Assembly: GCA_004154925.1 (NCBI GenBank)
Contig: QJNS01000141.1
Coordinates: 124,001-188,000 of the forward strand
Direction: 5' to 3'
Origin: Monosporascus cannonballus
Taxonomy: Eukaryota > Ascomycota > Sordariomycetes > Xylariales
DNA length: 64,000 nt
Shown: positions 1 through 13,300 of the stretch, one piece after another
Numbering within the stretch: position 1 is the stretch's first letter
Layout of the letters: every line of letters starts with the position of its first letter
Notes under the pieces: model-generated
Seen by the model: only the letters and a program-made list of their open reading frames with translations
What the model was told of the DNA's origin: nothing
Database searches by the model: none
Position numbers and translations under genes: made by a program

Positions 1-1479
1 AATTAAATAAAAGCTATTACGGAAGTTTATACCGAAAAACTAAGGCGTAATGCCTTTATTTATTGTTAATAAGTTATATGCTATATAAATGTTTTTATTA
101 TAAACGTTTAAAGATTATATTACGATATATTCAATTATTTTAATTATAAAAATTTAAAAATAAAATATTTCTAAACTTTTATTGCGAAAAATTACTTACA
201 TCATAATTTTTTATTAAGGAATATAGGAAACAATTTATGGAATTACGATAACGATTTAATTAATTACCGTTAAACTTTTACGTTAAATAAAGATTTGTAA
301 TTTATAAAATAAATTTTATAAATATCTTTAACCCGGAAAACGATTAGAATAATAAAGGTTTTGCTTTTAATTATTCTAACAAATTAATATTAAGGCTACG
401 AAACATTGTATTACGAAAAAAAAGTTAAATTAAAACGAAGTAATAACGTCGCAAATAAGACAAAACTTTATTAAGACGCCTAGAAAAAGACGAAAAAAAA
501 CTAATTCTCTTCTGCTAAAAATATTAATAAAAATATATAATGTTATTTTAACGCTTTCGGAAAAGAATTCCCCGGAGTAAATTAAAAATGCCGTATAAAA
601 ATTATAAGGATCGCGGGTATTTTTATATTCAGAAAGCAAATAATGGCCGATTTAATTCCGATCGAAATAAATCCGTACGACTTAATATCTTTAATTTTTG
701 TCAGAGTTTATTTAAGTATTATAAGTATAGGAAGCCAGGTGATAAAAACGTAAATTGTAAACCTAAAAAAGATACAAAAACTTTATTATCCCGGCTATAC
801 GAAAACCAATTTCCGAAATCTGTATAAAATATTATAATATATAACGATAAATTAAACCAGTTCCTAGACGTAAACCTGAAAAAGAAGCCGAAATAAACGT
901 ATACGTCTAATCCATTTCGGCTAATAATTACAGAACGGTCGGAATAAAGTCGCCTTTTCAAGAAAGGGTATTTATTAAAAAAATACGAGAAATATAACAA
1001 TATAAATAGATATAAATACCGAAATATAGATAAATACTATAAACAAAAGATTAATAAAAAAGCTTAATTTTCAACTAATTTCCGTAAATATTCCGGGTCT
1101 TATAGACGCTAATGGCGTATATATTAAGTATTATAAAGCTTAAGAAATTTTTGATAATATAATAAATAATAACGGGAACGATTAATAGTTATACGGACTA
1201 TTATAAAACATTAATAAATTCAAAATTATAGATTTAATGCTTTTCAGTAAATAAATTTAGCTGAAAAATTAAATATCTCGGAATTCAGGAAATAATAGAA
1301 ATAAGGAATAACTAACTTTTTTACATATCTAGAAAATTTCCAGCAAATAAATTCCGAAAAAGAAGCGAAAAAGATATTTTAATTACTAAGGGCAAAATAC
1401 GCAATAAACTTAATCTTAGGGAGAACGCCCTTATTCGGCCCAATTTACCTGATTTCGAAAATCTAAAAAAAGGATTCGA

Positions 1480-2000
1480 AAAATATATCCGAAAAAAATT
1501 TAAAAATGGGCCAGATACGTTATTCGAAAACGGACGTAGAAGTACCAATATTATTTGTACCTAAAAGGGACGGCAGTTTTAAACTGTACGTCGATTATAA
1601 GGGGTTAAATCGAGTAATAATAAAAAACCGACACTTTTTACTTTGAAGTTCAAAAATAATAAATCGTTTAAGATTAATTAAAATATTTTCCAAAATTAAT
1701 TTTAAAAACGTTTATTATTATATTAAGATTAAAAAGGACGATTAGTAAAAAACCGTGTTCAGGACGCGGTACAAATAATTTAAATATACGGTTATGTTAT
1801 TTGATCTTAGTAACATGCCCGTTACGTTTTAGGCTTATATATATATAATACTAATTAAATTAATTATTTATATATATATAATATATCTAATTAATATAAT
1901 TATTTATTCAATTAACGACTGAAAATATGCAGAATATTTTTAATTAATTTATAAACGGTTATTATAATATTAATTATTTATTAAAAGGTTTAAATGTGAT
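1480..2000 (+). pseudogene. TE-D reverse transcriptase fragment
   Basis: Translating through stops gives the classic Gypsy RT core: a P-I-L-F-V-P-K-R-D-G-S-F stretch near 1,546, then a Y-x-D-Y-K-x-L-N block (usual family form: CVDYRxLN). About 130 codons later comes R-T-R-Y-K followed by a block corresponding to the family's MPFGLTNAPATFQ motif. The YxDD catalytic box (about 1,885-1,900) is destroyed and reads Y-L-I-N. The frame is broken by many RIP-type stops, so this is not functional. Confidence 0.75.
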
Positions 2001-2199
2001 TTTTTTTAAAAAAAAATAAAGTTTTTAAAATTTATAATTAATACCGATAACTTAAAGATAAACTGCCAACGCGTCGATATTATCGAAGTATAACCAAAAT
2101 CAAAATTAATTTATAATATTTAAATATTTTTAAGATTTACAAATTCTTATCGAAAACCTATCGCCTATTATTCGCATATTACCGAACTTATTCTTAAGC

Positions 2200-2820
2200 T
2201 CTTAAAAAAGGCGCAGGGGAAAAATAAAGCAGCAAAATTCCAGTAATTCGAAAAAATTAAAAAAGCGTTCCAAAATTTAAAAAATATCTTTTAGTCGGCG
2301 ACCATTTTTCAATATTAAGATAACGCCAAAAATACCAAAGTTAAAATAAACACCTTAATAAAGGCTGTATTAAGGATATTTTTATAAAAATACGAAAAAC
2401 TGTGACGTCTAATTGCATATTAATTACGAAAATTAAGTCCAATCGAAAAACGGTAAGTTACAAAATAATAAAAGTTATTAACGATTATAAAAAACCAGAA
2501 ACATTAACGGCAATATCTTAAAGATACGGAAAAGAATTCCTAATAATTATTAATTATATAACGTTAAAGGGCATAGTAAAAACGCCGGAACGTAATCTTA
2601 AAAGGAAATTAGCCTAATAGATTTACCGCCTTATGCAATTTGATTTTAAAATCCAATATGGACCGGATGCCGCTAATCCGACAAATAAACTATTTAGAGG
2701 CCCGGATTACATATTAAGAGAAATCGCGTATGCAAACGTAATCCTCACGTTATTCAAAAAATTCGGATTTACGAATAACATATTAAAAAACGTGGGAAAA
2801 ACGGTTACAAATATATAATA
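2200..2820 (+). pseudogene. TE-D RNase H and RH-integrase connector fragment
   Basis: A 61-codon open stretch at 2,633-2,818 begins F-D-F-K-I-Q-Y-G-P and contains A-A-N-P-T-N-K-L and then R-G-P-D-Y. It corresponds to the conserved Gypsy connector F-x-I-x-Y-R-P-G-x-x-N-x-A-D-x-L-S-R-R-P-D-Y at the end of RNase H. It is open only because stops happen to be missing here; upstream RNase H sequence is full of stops. Its position between RT and integrase is as expected. Confidence 0.7.
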
Positions 2821-2949
2821 CGATTTAAAATATTATAAAAAATAAAAGACCTCATAAAAATAACGCAAAATTCGTTCGTTATAACGTTTTTATATCAATT
2901 CCAGGCAAGGAAAATTTAAATAATTATTATCTGCGTAAAAAAAGGGGAA

Positions 2950-4120
2950 ACCATTTGTTATATAATCGCAAAATATTTTAAAGAAAAAAGGAAAATACAA
3001 AACTGTACATTTTAAGAACCGATTATTTAGAAATAATAATATAAAGGTAAATTGCAGTAATAATACGATTAACGGTTAAATAACGGTAATCGTAAGTTAT
3101 AACCGTATTACGGTTAAATTTCGAAAAGGTTAAAAAGAACTAAACTAATATTAAAGATATTATTTATAACTAGTATCTTTTACTTTTTTTAACGAAAAAA
3201 CTAGCCAAGAACAAAACGGTACTATAACCGAAAGTTTTGCTTTAATTTTACGATTAAGATCGAAAGCTAAAAATCAAAAATTTATATATTATAAATGTAA
3301 TACGGAAAATTAAATGCCAGACCGGAATAAAAAAGTTTTCTAGACTGAAATAAGGTTTTATATTATCGGGATAAATTCGTAATCTCGTTACGAAACGTTT
3401 TACGGAAATAATTAATTAACTAGTACCATAATAATTCAAAAGCAGGATATATAGGATATATTGGTACGTTAAAATTACTAATCAAAAAGTTTTATTACGA
3501 GAATATAACGAACGATATCCGAAAATATACCAAATAATATTCGAACTGCTAAAGTATAATAAAATTACGCTATAAACTATATAAATAATTACAACCCCTA
3601 CCGTTATCCAAATAACTTTTCCAAAAAATCTCGTTAAATTTTATTACGGGGTTTTCCAAAAGCCTAGGTTTAAACGAGCTAAAGTACGACGTAATCCTAG
3701 GAATCGTTAACCGCTTTACGAAATTAAAATTATTTATCCTTACGGTTAAAACCTTAATTATAACCGAACTAACGCGATTGTTTTACGATAAACTAAAATG
3801 CAAATTCGGTACGCTGGCTAAAATTATTAGCGATAAAAATAAATTGCTAATAAATTAATTTTAGGCAGAATTTTGCAAAAAACGAAAAACAAAACGTCAA
3901 ATATTAACCGTTTACTATTTGTAAACCGATAAACAAACGGAACGTGCCTATTAGATTTTAAAATATTACTTCGGTAATTACGTTAATAAATATCAATATA
4001 ATGGGATAAAATTACTGCGAAATACAGAATTCATATATAATAATATTCGAAACGTATTTACCGGCCGTTTTCCGTTCAAAACCTTATATGGATATTATTT
4101 AAGGATAGTAAAATATGTTT
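2950..4120 (+). pseudogene. TE-D integrase fragment
   Basis: Degenerate integrase core. Near 3,675-3,800 the frame reads a V-N-R-F-T-K-L block, matching the family's D-R-L-T-K stretch with Asp replaced by Asn. Next come I-I-S-D-K-N (second catalytic Asp block, about 3,820) and T-D-K-Q-T-E-R-A (the conserved T-D-G-Q-T-E-R block, about 3,925). A long stretch equivalent to the region after the catalytic Glu continues to about 4,110. Multiple stops make it non-functional. Confidence 0.75.
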
Positions 4121-4519
4121 AAAAAGATGTAAACGATAAATCTAAAAATTAAAAAGCGTTTCGAAATAATAACGGCTATTTGTTAAATAATATACGAATA
4201 TTAAGAAAATGTAATAACAATTTAAAAGAAGTATTATAATTAACGCTATACATTTATGGAATTTTAATGAAGGTAATAAATAAATTTATTAATTAAAAGT
4301 TTTAAATTTAAAACAAAATAATTTATATTTATTTTTATTCGTATTGCAATTAAAAAGAAAATAGGTTTTCAAGTATATAAAATTATTTGTGTTACCAAAT
4401 ATTAGCGAATATATAATATATTTTTAATGTTCTTATTAAAACCATAATATAAGTAGGAATCGGGTAAAGTCCAAATAACGTTACCGGATTTAATAAAAAA
4501 ACAAGAAAAATAAGTAATA

Positions 4520-4640
4520 AAGGTTATCGTGCGTTATCGTAATAATCGGGGGCAGTACGAATATTTAATTAAATAAAAAAGCTAGCTTACTAAATACAAT
4601 ACGTAAAAGCATTAAAAATATTTCGAATACGCCCTAAAAA
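4520..4640 (+). pseudogene. TE-D chromodomain-like stretch
   Basis: Read through stops, this 40-codon stretch gives V-R-Y-R-N-N-R-G-Q-Y-E-Y-L-I-K, then a stop where tryptophan is expected, then K-S. It continues to N-T, another stop at an expected tryptophan, and K-H. That is the chromodomain core pattern Y-L-V-K-W-K-G ... N-T-W-E. It lies about 400 bp after the integrase, as in chromoviruses. Two tryptophan-to-stop changes fit RIP. Confidence 0.55.
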
Positions 4641-5534
4641 TATTATAGTGTTATAAGAAAAAAAATAAATACGTACATAAAAAATGAAATAACTTAAAAC
4701 CTGTAAAATAGTAATAGCCGATCGGAAATTAATCGCTTAACAATTACAAATATTATAGAAAATAATTTTAAGTAAAATTAAAATATTAGCGTTAAAATAA
4801 GACCTAATTACATAACTGTTTTTAAATTTTTGGCAAATAATTACCATATTATATACCGGTCGAAAACCGATAAATAACGCAAAAAAATCGAACTTTTATT
4901 TCGAAAATAAACTTTCGCGCTTAATTACTAAAGCTTACGTTAATTAACTTTTAATAAACGTATTAACGAAATTAACATAGAAATATCAGAAAATAATCAG
5001 AAAATATACGACGGCAAAAAATAAATACGTTTATTAAATTTACTAGGCGTAAAACTTGGAAAAAACTTAGGAACGTTTTATTCCTTATAAAAACAAAGCC
5101 CAAATAACCAAAATATAATTTGTTATTAATCGGAAATAAGGCGCCGTTTTTAAAATACTTAATTTACTTAAATTTGATAATAACCTTGCCGGATAAAACC
5201 GTATTTTAATTATAATTATTATTAAATATTAAAATTTCGTAGAAATAATAAAAAATAAGCAGAAACTTTTCGTAAATAAAGAACGTAATAATATAACTGT
5301 TTTTAAAAATCGTTTTATTTATGGAAATGCCTCAAAGTTATGCCTAATTAAAAATTAATTACAAAATAATAAAAAAAATTCGTAATACTTACAAAAAAAC
5401 TAAATTTATAAACCTATAAAATAATATTAAGATTAAAATTTCGCAGCTATAACAGACGATCGGAAATTGATTTCTGTTATATTAAGGAAAAGATATTCCT
5501 TAATAATAATCGCATTAAAAACAAATTCGGTTTC

Positions 5535-5931
5535 TGTTATGACTCAACGGGCAACGGCCTCCAGAAACGATCTGCCACGACCCAACCACAAGCGCGCGGT
5601 AGGGCAGGTTACGTGATGGATCACCAATTTACTGGTGGTGAGCTAGTGAGCCGGATTATTAACTTACTAGTAGTAGGCCAGTGAGCCGGATTACCAACTT
5701 ATTGGTAGTAAGCTAGTAAGCCGGATTATTAACTTATTAATAATAAGCTAATAAGCCGGATTAAGATATATATGGTTATTATTTTTATAACGTAGATAAT
5801 TTTAATTTACGTTAATAATTTATTATTTATGGTATTTTTGATATTACGAGATAAAATATGATTATTATACTTATTTTTCAATTTTTTCGATATTCTTATT
5901 AATATAAATCCGTACGATTAAGGTTTAATAA
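5535..5931 (+). repeat. TE-C 5' LTR, left part (interrupted)
   Basis: Begins TGTTATGAC and aligns along its whole length with 26,164-26,526. The LTR is cut at 5,931 by TE-B and resumes at 20,056-20,079, where the sequence TTGGTTAAA...GAAGCCGTTA matches the last 24 bp of the 3' LTR. The 5' LTR totals 421 bp against 387 bp for the 3' LTR. The difference is mostly one 35-bp tandem unit (four copies here, three there). Confidence 0.92.
5623..5762 (+). repeat. 35-bp minisatellite, 4 copies, in TE-C 5' LTR
   Basis: Four head-to-tail 35-bp units, each ending in GCCGGATT, differing by scattered transitions as expected from RIP acting on a once near-identical array. The 3' LTR has three units at 26,252-26,356. 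Confidence 0.93.
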
Positions 5932-6118
5932 TGTAATAGGGCTGTATGGAGCCCGATTATGGAGCACCGGACAAACGCCGGTACCAAGCAGCACTAGGGC
6001 AACGCCTTATATACGAACATATATAACTGTATTTTTATTTTTCCTTTTTTTTCTTGTCAGTTAAAAAATATTTTTTATTAATAATTAATTGTAAACCGCT
6101 TAGGTAAAACCTTTTATA
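5932..6118 (+). repeat. TE-B 5' LTR
   Basis: 187 bp, starting TGTAATAGGG and ending CCTTTTATA (RIP form of ...TACA). It aligns end to end with 19,864-20,050. It contains a short inverted repeat around GGGCTGTATGGAGCCC and a second around CACCGG...CCGGTACC, both kept in the other copy apart from transitions. Confidence 0.93.
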
Positions 6119-7796
6119 TATTTTCTAGCTTATTATTTAATAAAGTAGAAAAGGTTCGAAATTAGATATTAGGATTTTCGAACGTTTTTTACTGGGCCTA
6201 ATAAGGGGCCCTTATCGATTCAGAATTATAAAGAGTATTTCACGTTATAACGGAAACCTTAATAAGCTTGATGGCGGTTATAAAGCAGCGCATAAGTTAC
6301 TAACTTGAAGAAAGTAAAAGAAAAATAACTTAGTTTTATAAGTATATAAAAACGTAACATAAGGGAAATAAAAAATTGATATAAACGGCCGAACAGCTTA
6401 AAAACGGCTTAATTACTTAATAAAAGTTTATTATTTAGTTATAAGTTTAAAATATAATAACTTTTACGAATACCGATTTTTTTCGATTTAATAACGATCG
6501 GAAACGTAATTAGATTATTTCGTAAAAACGGTTCGAATAACCGAACTAATAGTAGGAGCTAAACGGAAGTTGTTATTCTGACCGGAAAAGCTTAACGGGA
6601 CAAAAAAAAATTCTCCGGATGGTATATATCCATAATTTATAAGTTCGAAATAAACGTTATTTTTATAAAAGGAATTCGTAAATAATTTTAGGTTATATAC
6701 GAAAAGTTCGGAACTAATATATAACGTACGGTTATTACTTATTATATTACCGGAGTCTTAAATAATATTTATAATTCTGTCGGTTTTTTTAAGCATTGTA
6801 TAAATAATATAATAATCGGCATAAAAGAAAAAGGTAATCGAATGTTTTCGGTGCTTAAAGTAAGCCGATAACGCGAAATTTTCGTTATTTTATTTCTTAT
6901 TCGAAAAAACGTTAATAAATGCGGAAAGGACTACCTAATTAACGAAGGCGAAATTTAGGTTTTTAAAGAAAGCATTAAATAAGAAATTTACTTAAGTTTT
7001 AATCTTAATAAATTTCCTTAAAAGTTATAACGTATAGGTAAATAAGGTAATAAAAATTGCCGGACGCCTTAAAGGAATAACGCGGTAAAAAGAACGAACA
7101 ATTTTTTAATAATTTAATCGAACGGTAATCACTATATAAAAAATAACTTAAATGTCTATATCAGTATAATGGGTATTTCGGCAGTAAAACGGCAAAAGTA
7201 AGGATCTTAAATTTTACCCCTAATATCGAAATAATATACGTAATAAGTGATTTAAAAAGAACGGAACGCCCGTAAAGCAAAGGGCTTTTGCTTACGTTGT
7301 AGGCGTCCTAATTATAAGGCGAATTGCTGCCCGTTTTTACCAATAAAAAAACCGTAAAAAGGGATTAGTTCGTTGAAAGCGTACGAAAACAAAAAGTTGA
7401 AATCTGAAAGCAAAAAGGGAAAAAAGTAACTTTTAAATATTAGCGTATTCGAAAACAAAAAACGACCTAGGCCGAAATAAAAATTGCGAAACAAAATATG
7501 GATAGCATTTTATTTATTATTAATATATATATTAATTAAGAAAAGTTTATGGAAATTTTTATTAATTAAAGATATAAATATTTTGTTATAATAAATAAAA
7601 TATTCGTAAAACGTTTACGGTTACCATATATTTTAATAAAGTTATACGAATAAAGAAAAGTTCGAAAAAGGAGCTGATAATAACGAAAGGAAATTAAGGA
7701 AATAATATATATAAAGATAAATATCGACGGTTTCAAAATTAGGATATTCGTATATATTATTGATAACTTTAATTACCTCTTGATTTTGAGGAAATT

Positions 7797-8578
7797 TTGA
7801 ATAAAACGTTACGACGTTATATACGTAACATAAAAGCACCTTTTAACGGTAAATATAATAAGTTATATAAGAGTTTACGAAAAAAAAAATACAAAATCCA
7901 AAGACATAACGTACGAATAATTCGCGAAACAAAAAGAATTTTAATCGCCGTTTTCGAGGCGGAAATTCGGAAAATAAAAAAACTTAAAAGGATTAAATAA
8001 GAGATTTAATTGTTTTTAATTATTTTGGCCGATATTAATAAGGCGTTAACGCCTAAGAAAAGAACGGAGGTTAACGAAAAGGTTCTCTTTAAATTAAGAA
8101 TATTTCGGAAGTTATTCGATAAAAAATTAGGCGACGTCTTATTTTTACCCCATCCCGGAATAGATTATGCAATTTTATTGCGCAGAAACGAAATAAGAAA
8201 AAAAACGCTAACATTATAAGATCCTTTGTATAATATAATTAAGGACGAATTATTAGCCTTAAGGAAAACCTTAACGAAACTTTTAGATAAAAGATATATT
8301 TGCGTAAATAATTTGCCCGTAAGGGTTCCGCTTTTATTTATAATAAAACCCGGAAAAAAATTACGTTTTTATTGTAATTATCGGGCGTTAAGTATAATAA
8401 CCGAAAAAGACCGTTACCTTTTACTCTTTATTTCGGAAACCTTAAAGTTATTTTTTTACGTTGAAGAATTTACGAAGATAAACGTCCGAATAACGTTTTA
8501 TAAGATTAGGGTTAAGGAAAAAAACGAATAAAAAACGGTATTCCGAATGCGTTTCGGCTTATACGAATAGCTGGTAAT
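7797..8578 (+). pseudogene. TE-B pol, first half (pre-RT and start of RT)
   Basis: Open stretches (7,797-8,000; 8,010-8,219; 8,226-8,531) form a nearly continuous Gypsy pol. They give the block before RT (L-F-L-P-H-P-G-I-D-Y, family form L-P-P-H-R-P-x-x-D-H-x-I), then E-L-L-A-L-R-K-T-L-T-K-L-L-D-K, then F-I-I-K-P-G-K-K-L-R-F-Y-C-N-Y-R-A-L. The frame runs to R-F-G-L-Y-E, a stop at the expected tryptophan, and L-V, and is then cut by the TE-A insertion. This is the best-preserved reading in the AT block. Confidence 0.85.
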
Positions 8579-9000
8579 TGTTACAGGAACTGAGGTTCCC
8601 GTTTCGAAGGGACCAACCTTTAAGGCCTAGCGTGGACCTGTCGCGGCTAAACCCCGGACAGGGAGGCTTGGTTTTTAAGGTGATCTGATTGATCTGGGTG
8701 ATTTGGAACCAGATTATACAAATTTAACAGATTTACGATATACTTACTGTGGGAATTGGAATATATATAATAAACCTATTTCTTATATAAATAACATTTA
8801 CTTGGTTTCGCTCCTTGATTATTAATTTAAGTTTTTAATTAAGAGGTAATTGCATCGTTTTCTATTAAGAGAAAAATTCTTAAAATCTTTTTAACGAATA
8901 AACATTTAAAGTATTTTTCGCCTTATTATTACCTGCAAATTAAAACCCTTTTTCAGATATTATTTATATTTCTAAATAAATATATAATAGGCTTATTATA
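8579..9000 (+). repeat. TE-A 5' LTR
   Basis: 422 bp, beginning TGTTACAGGAAC and ending in ATTATA, the RIP-altered form of the 3' LTR end GTTACA. It aligns without obvious gaps with 15,347-15,768. This copy is more AT-rich in its 3' half than its partner: the differences are almost all C-to-T or G-to-A. Confidence 0.95.
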
Positions 9001-9279
9001 TTTTGATAACTTCTTAATTAATAATCGACAAATAATTTACCGTCTAATAAAGGCATAAGTTTTGCTGAACTTAATATAAAATAACGTTTAAAAAATAAAT
9101 AATATATTCGATCCCCGTTATTGGCCAATAAAATGTTATTAATAAGATTTAATAATTTACCCCTTATTAAGGAAATTTTTTAACTGATTAATAATATAAT
9201 ACCTTTTATTATTCGATATTAAGAAAATTCCTCCTTTTTACAACCCCAGCAGTAACTTATCCCGATTCCTAAGGATATT

Positions 9280-10380
9280 ATTAAGGTTCAGAAAAAAGAA
9301 TTAAAGCGGGAAAAGGTTAAGGAAAAGGTTAAGGAAAAATATGGGATAAAATTCCAGAAAAAGAAAAACAAAGAACCGATTATTAATGAAAAATTTTATA
9401 TTTTGATAATAGAAGTTAAAGTCTTAAAATAACGTTAAATTCGCTTAATAACAAAAAGCTTCGACCTTACTATTATTTAGTACGAACCAAATACGCGAAG
9501 GAATTATTTTATTTCCCAGCTATTATGGAATACCGAATATTAAAGGCTATAAACTAACTTTCCTCAAGCCTTACAATAAATCAGAGAACCCGGAAAGATT
9601 CCTAGTTTAGGCCAGATTTTACCTTAAGTTTTACGAAAATTCTTTAACTAAGGATTATTAAAAGGTAATGGCCACTTTTTAGTTATTTATCGGAAACATT
9701 TTTCTATAGTTCGAACCTATTATGAAAAATTACTTATAAAATTACCTTAAGAAATTTTCGAATATAACCAATTATATTTTTAATAAGTACAAATATTTCG
9801 AAAAAAAAAATACGAGCGTTGTTTGGAAATCCAAATAAAAAATAATATATAATTAAGCAATTTTATTTATTTTTTTGCCAAACCAAGTTAATATCCGAAT
9901 ATACGATTAAGTTTAATCGTTTGGTAATTATTTTAAATTTATCAGAAAACGCATTATTTTATATTTATTATAACGGCCTAGAGCCTTAAATTAAAAACGA
10001 GCTATATATAAAACCCAAAATAGAATCCTTTATAAAATATATAAATAAGGTTATTATTGCCGACCGACGTACTTTTGGTCGATATCTTCAGAAAAAAAAG
10101 GACCGGCAAACGAAATAACGATAAAAGCTTTAATAGCCGAACCAAAAAAAATAAGGACAAGCTTTAAAAGGAAACAAGTTCCGTTTCGAAAAAGCTCAAA
10201 AAAATAAGTCCAAAATAAAATGTTTTAACTATGGCAAAAAAAGGTATTTCAAAAACGAATAACGTTTTTTCGCTAAAAGAAACCTTAAGAAAAAAAGAAT
10301 TTCTTAATCCCAGAAAAAAGTTAGAATAATTAAGCAAGAAATCGACAATAAGGCAAAAAAAAAAAAAAGAAAAAAGTTAA
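9280..10380 (+). pseudogene. TE-A gag with zinc knuckle
   Basis: Broken capsid-like frame. A charged, lysine-rich region follows the leader, and near the end (10,221-10,262) the reading C-F-N-Y-G-K-K-R-Y-F-K-N-E-stop is a decayed CCHC zinc knuckle (family form C-x2-C-x4-H-x4-C). The second Cys, the His and the last Cys have been changed to Tyr, Tyr and a stop. That fits TGC-to-TAT/TGA and CAC-to-TAT type transitions. A basic tail and a poly-A-rich stretch follow. Confidence 0.65.
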
Positions 10381-10399
10381 TTCGATTTCTTTTTAGTCA

Positions 10400-13300
10400 T
10401 ATTTTATTCTTGCCATTATTATTTAAATTTAGAACGATATCTCAAAATATAAGAATTATTTAATTTGTTAGGATTTTAAAATTAAAATCTATAAATATTA
10501 TCCAAGACAAACGGTTTTCAGGATAACTATAGGGCTAAGATACCAGTACCACCTTAATTTTCAGAGGTCTAAAATATATATAAATGACGGTTAATTTCGA
10601 CCAGATATTAATAACCACGGATAGCTATCCCCGGGGCTTTATAAGTTCCCAAAATATACCATTTACCAAAAGATATTATCGATAAACCTTTATAATCTGT
10701 TACATTTTGTTACTTACTATATCGACGATTGTTTCGTTTATTTCAAAACTAAAAAAAATAATAATTTTGGCCTAGATAAAACGAAAAAATACTTACCGAA
10801 TTAGACGATAAATATCGATATACTAAAAACCCCCGATAACCAAAATATCCTAGGTTTTATTACTTATATTCTGAATCAAAACGGAATTAAAATGTTGTAT
10901 CGTAAAAATATTTATATTACTTTCCGATATTTTGCATTTAAAATAAACTTCTAAATATGGGAATATCTTTTTCGAAAATACATTTTTCTAACCTTATATT
11001 TTAAAAAAATATAAGATTAAGAGTTAAGCCCAAAAAAGGATTATTTTCGCATAGTAATTGGGCAAAAACAAAATAGTACAAATATATAAATAATTATTGT
11101 GCTAAGCATGGTATTAAAAAAATTCGAAAATAGAAACGCCTTTTTGCAAACAAATAATACCAGTTAAAAAATGACCGAAATTTTCGAAAATAAGGTATTA
11201 AAAAATCTTAATTTACAAAACCTTATGCGAAATAACAAAAAATGCGTAATTAAATCAAGATCCCCTTTTTAATATAAAGGCAAAACTTTTAAAATAATAA
11301 TTAATTCCGAAATAAAAAGTAATTTTATTTCCTTTATAATAACAAAAAGATGCCAGATTTTCTAAAAATACAAATTACGGTTTTACAAATTGCATACGGT
11401 GATAAAAGTCCGCCTATTTACGAAAATAAATAAGTTTTACGAAAAATAAAAAAATTTACTATATAAATTTAAATATATTAAAAACGCGTTTCGCTAAATA
11501 TCGTTAATATTTCTGGATACGATAGTATTTTGAGAATACTTTAACTTTATTTTAGTAATTTACGGATTAATTTAAAAAAAAGCAGATATTCTTTTGAAAA
11601 AAAAATAAAAATATTAGAAAAAATAATTGAAAAATTTGCTATATTATTAAGGAAATAGGATCTTTATTTAACCTTTTACGGTACTCCTAAAATACCAAGG
11701 ATTTAAACAATTATTTAAAAATAAGGAGGATTATAAATTACTTTTTTACGGTTATTAGGATTACCGGATATTTATTAAGGAAGGATATTATCTTCAATTT
11801 TACAAAATTTATTACATAAATCCCTAAAAATTAAAACCTTATAGAAAAACATATAATTTGATTTAAAGAAAGGATATATTTAATTTTCTAATTTTTCTGT
11901 TAGATATCCCGTTTTTATAGTTACAAAAATAAAGGATGGTAAACAGAAGATCGACGAAAACGGAAATTCTGTTTATCGAAAAATAATCGATTATAAACAG
12001 CTAAACGATATTATTATTAAAAACGGATATTTCCTAATATTTATAAATATTTTAAAGAAAAACGTAAATAAAGCCAAATAATTTACCGTACTTAATTTTC
12101 GAAACGGCTATTACCGTATCAAAATGGCTAGAAAAATAGAAAATAGCATTTAGAACGGTATATAGATTTTACGAGTACAGAATAATGCCGATAAGATTTA
12201 CTAATGCTCCCGCCAATTTTCAAAACTTAATTATAATTACTTTCCGACGATTTTTGGATAAATTCGTATTTGTTTATTTCGACGACATCTTCATTTATTT
12301 CGAAACCTTAAAAAAATATAAGAAATATGTAACCTAAATATTTAAAACTTTGGATAAAGCAAATATTTAAGTTAACCTTGCCAAAAATATATGGTACGTA
12401 CAGAAATTAAACTCTCTGGGACACATTTTTACATTCGGCCAAATTTAAATTTAACGTTTTAAATTGGAAGTAATTAAGGATTAACTTATTCTTAATAAGG
12501 TAAACATTATAAATATCTGATAAATCTTAGGATTTACGGATTATGTACGTAACCGAATTAAGGGATATAAAGATATAATTAAATAATTAACGAAACTTAT
12601 TATTAAGGAATACGTTAGAAAAAAATTCGAATTTTTAAAGAAAATCAAAAAAGCATTTTAGAAATTGAAAAAAGTAATTATTAACGGACTTATTATTAAG
12701 ATGTTAAACCCAGATAAAAAGAAACGATTAAAGACTGACGTTTTAAAATACGCTCTGGGTATAGTTCTAAAGTAATAAGAAAATAACGGCAAATAGTACT
12801 TAGTAACATATTACTTAAAAGCATTTCGAAATACAAAACTTAAATATTAGATTTACGATAAGGAACTATTGGCGATTATTAACGTTTTTAATGAATAAAA
12901 ACCTTTTTTAACGGAATAAAAAAACGTTTTAATATTTATTTTAATTACAAAATTTTTATTCGATTTATAAAGTCCCAAAGGTTAAATAAACGATATAAAA
13001 ATGGATAATTTTTCTGTCTAGATTTAATTTCAAAATATACGATATTAAAGGAAAAGAAAATATCCAGGCGGATATTCTTAATTGTAAAGGAAATTATAAT
13101 TCCAAAATTCTCAAAAGAAATATGAAAATGCTATAATGTAATAAGGATGGTATTATACAGTTATATAAAATGGTAAAAAGACCGATTATAGAATTTTTGA
13201 TATAATTCCGGAATTTTTACGATATAAAAAACAGAAAAAGGTTTAACAGCTGAAAAGACAGCCAAAAGATTAGTTATTATATTATGATAAAATTTATGTT

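Larger units (their letters stand above)
1..5534 (+). mobile_element. TE-D: decayed Ty3/Gypsy chromovirus relic (left part)
   Basis: RIP-ruined LTR retrotransposon, read on the plus strand in the order RT, RNase H, integrase, chromodomain. No LTR pair could be found; its 5' end is probably outside the window. The TE-C insertion at 5,535 marks the end of the contiguous relic, and the sequence resuming after 26,555 may be its continuation or older flanking DNA. Stops occur every few codons, mostly where tryptophan or glutamine is expected. Positions 1-1,480 hold gag-like or untranslated remains that I could not align. Positions 4,700-5,534 are AT-rich with no recognised domain. The Gypsy call rests on the pol fragments described separately. 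Confidence 0.75.

Noticed and set aside
5535..5762. CRISPR-like array because of regularly spaced repeats
   Set aside because: Units are contiguous 35-bp tandem repeats without spacers, inside a fungal LTR.
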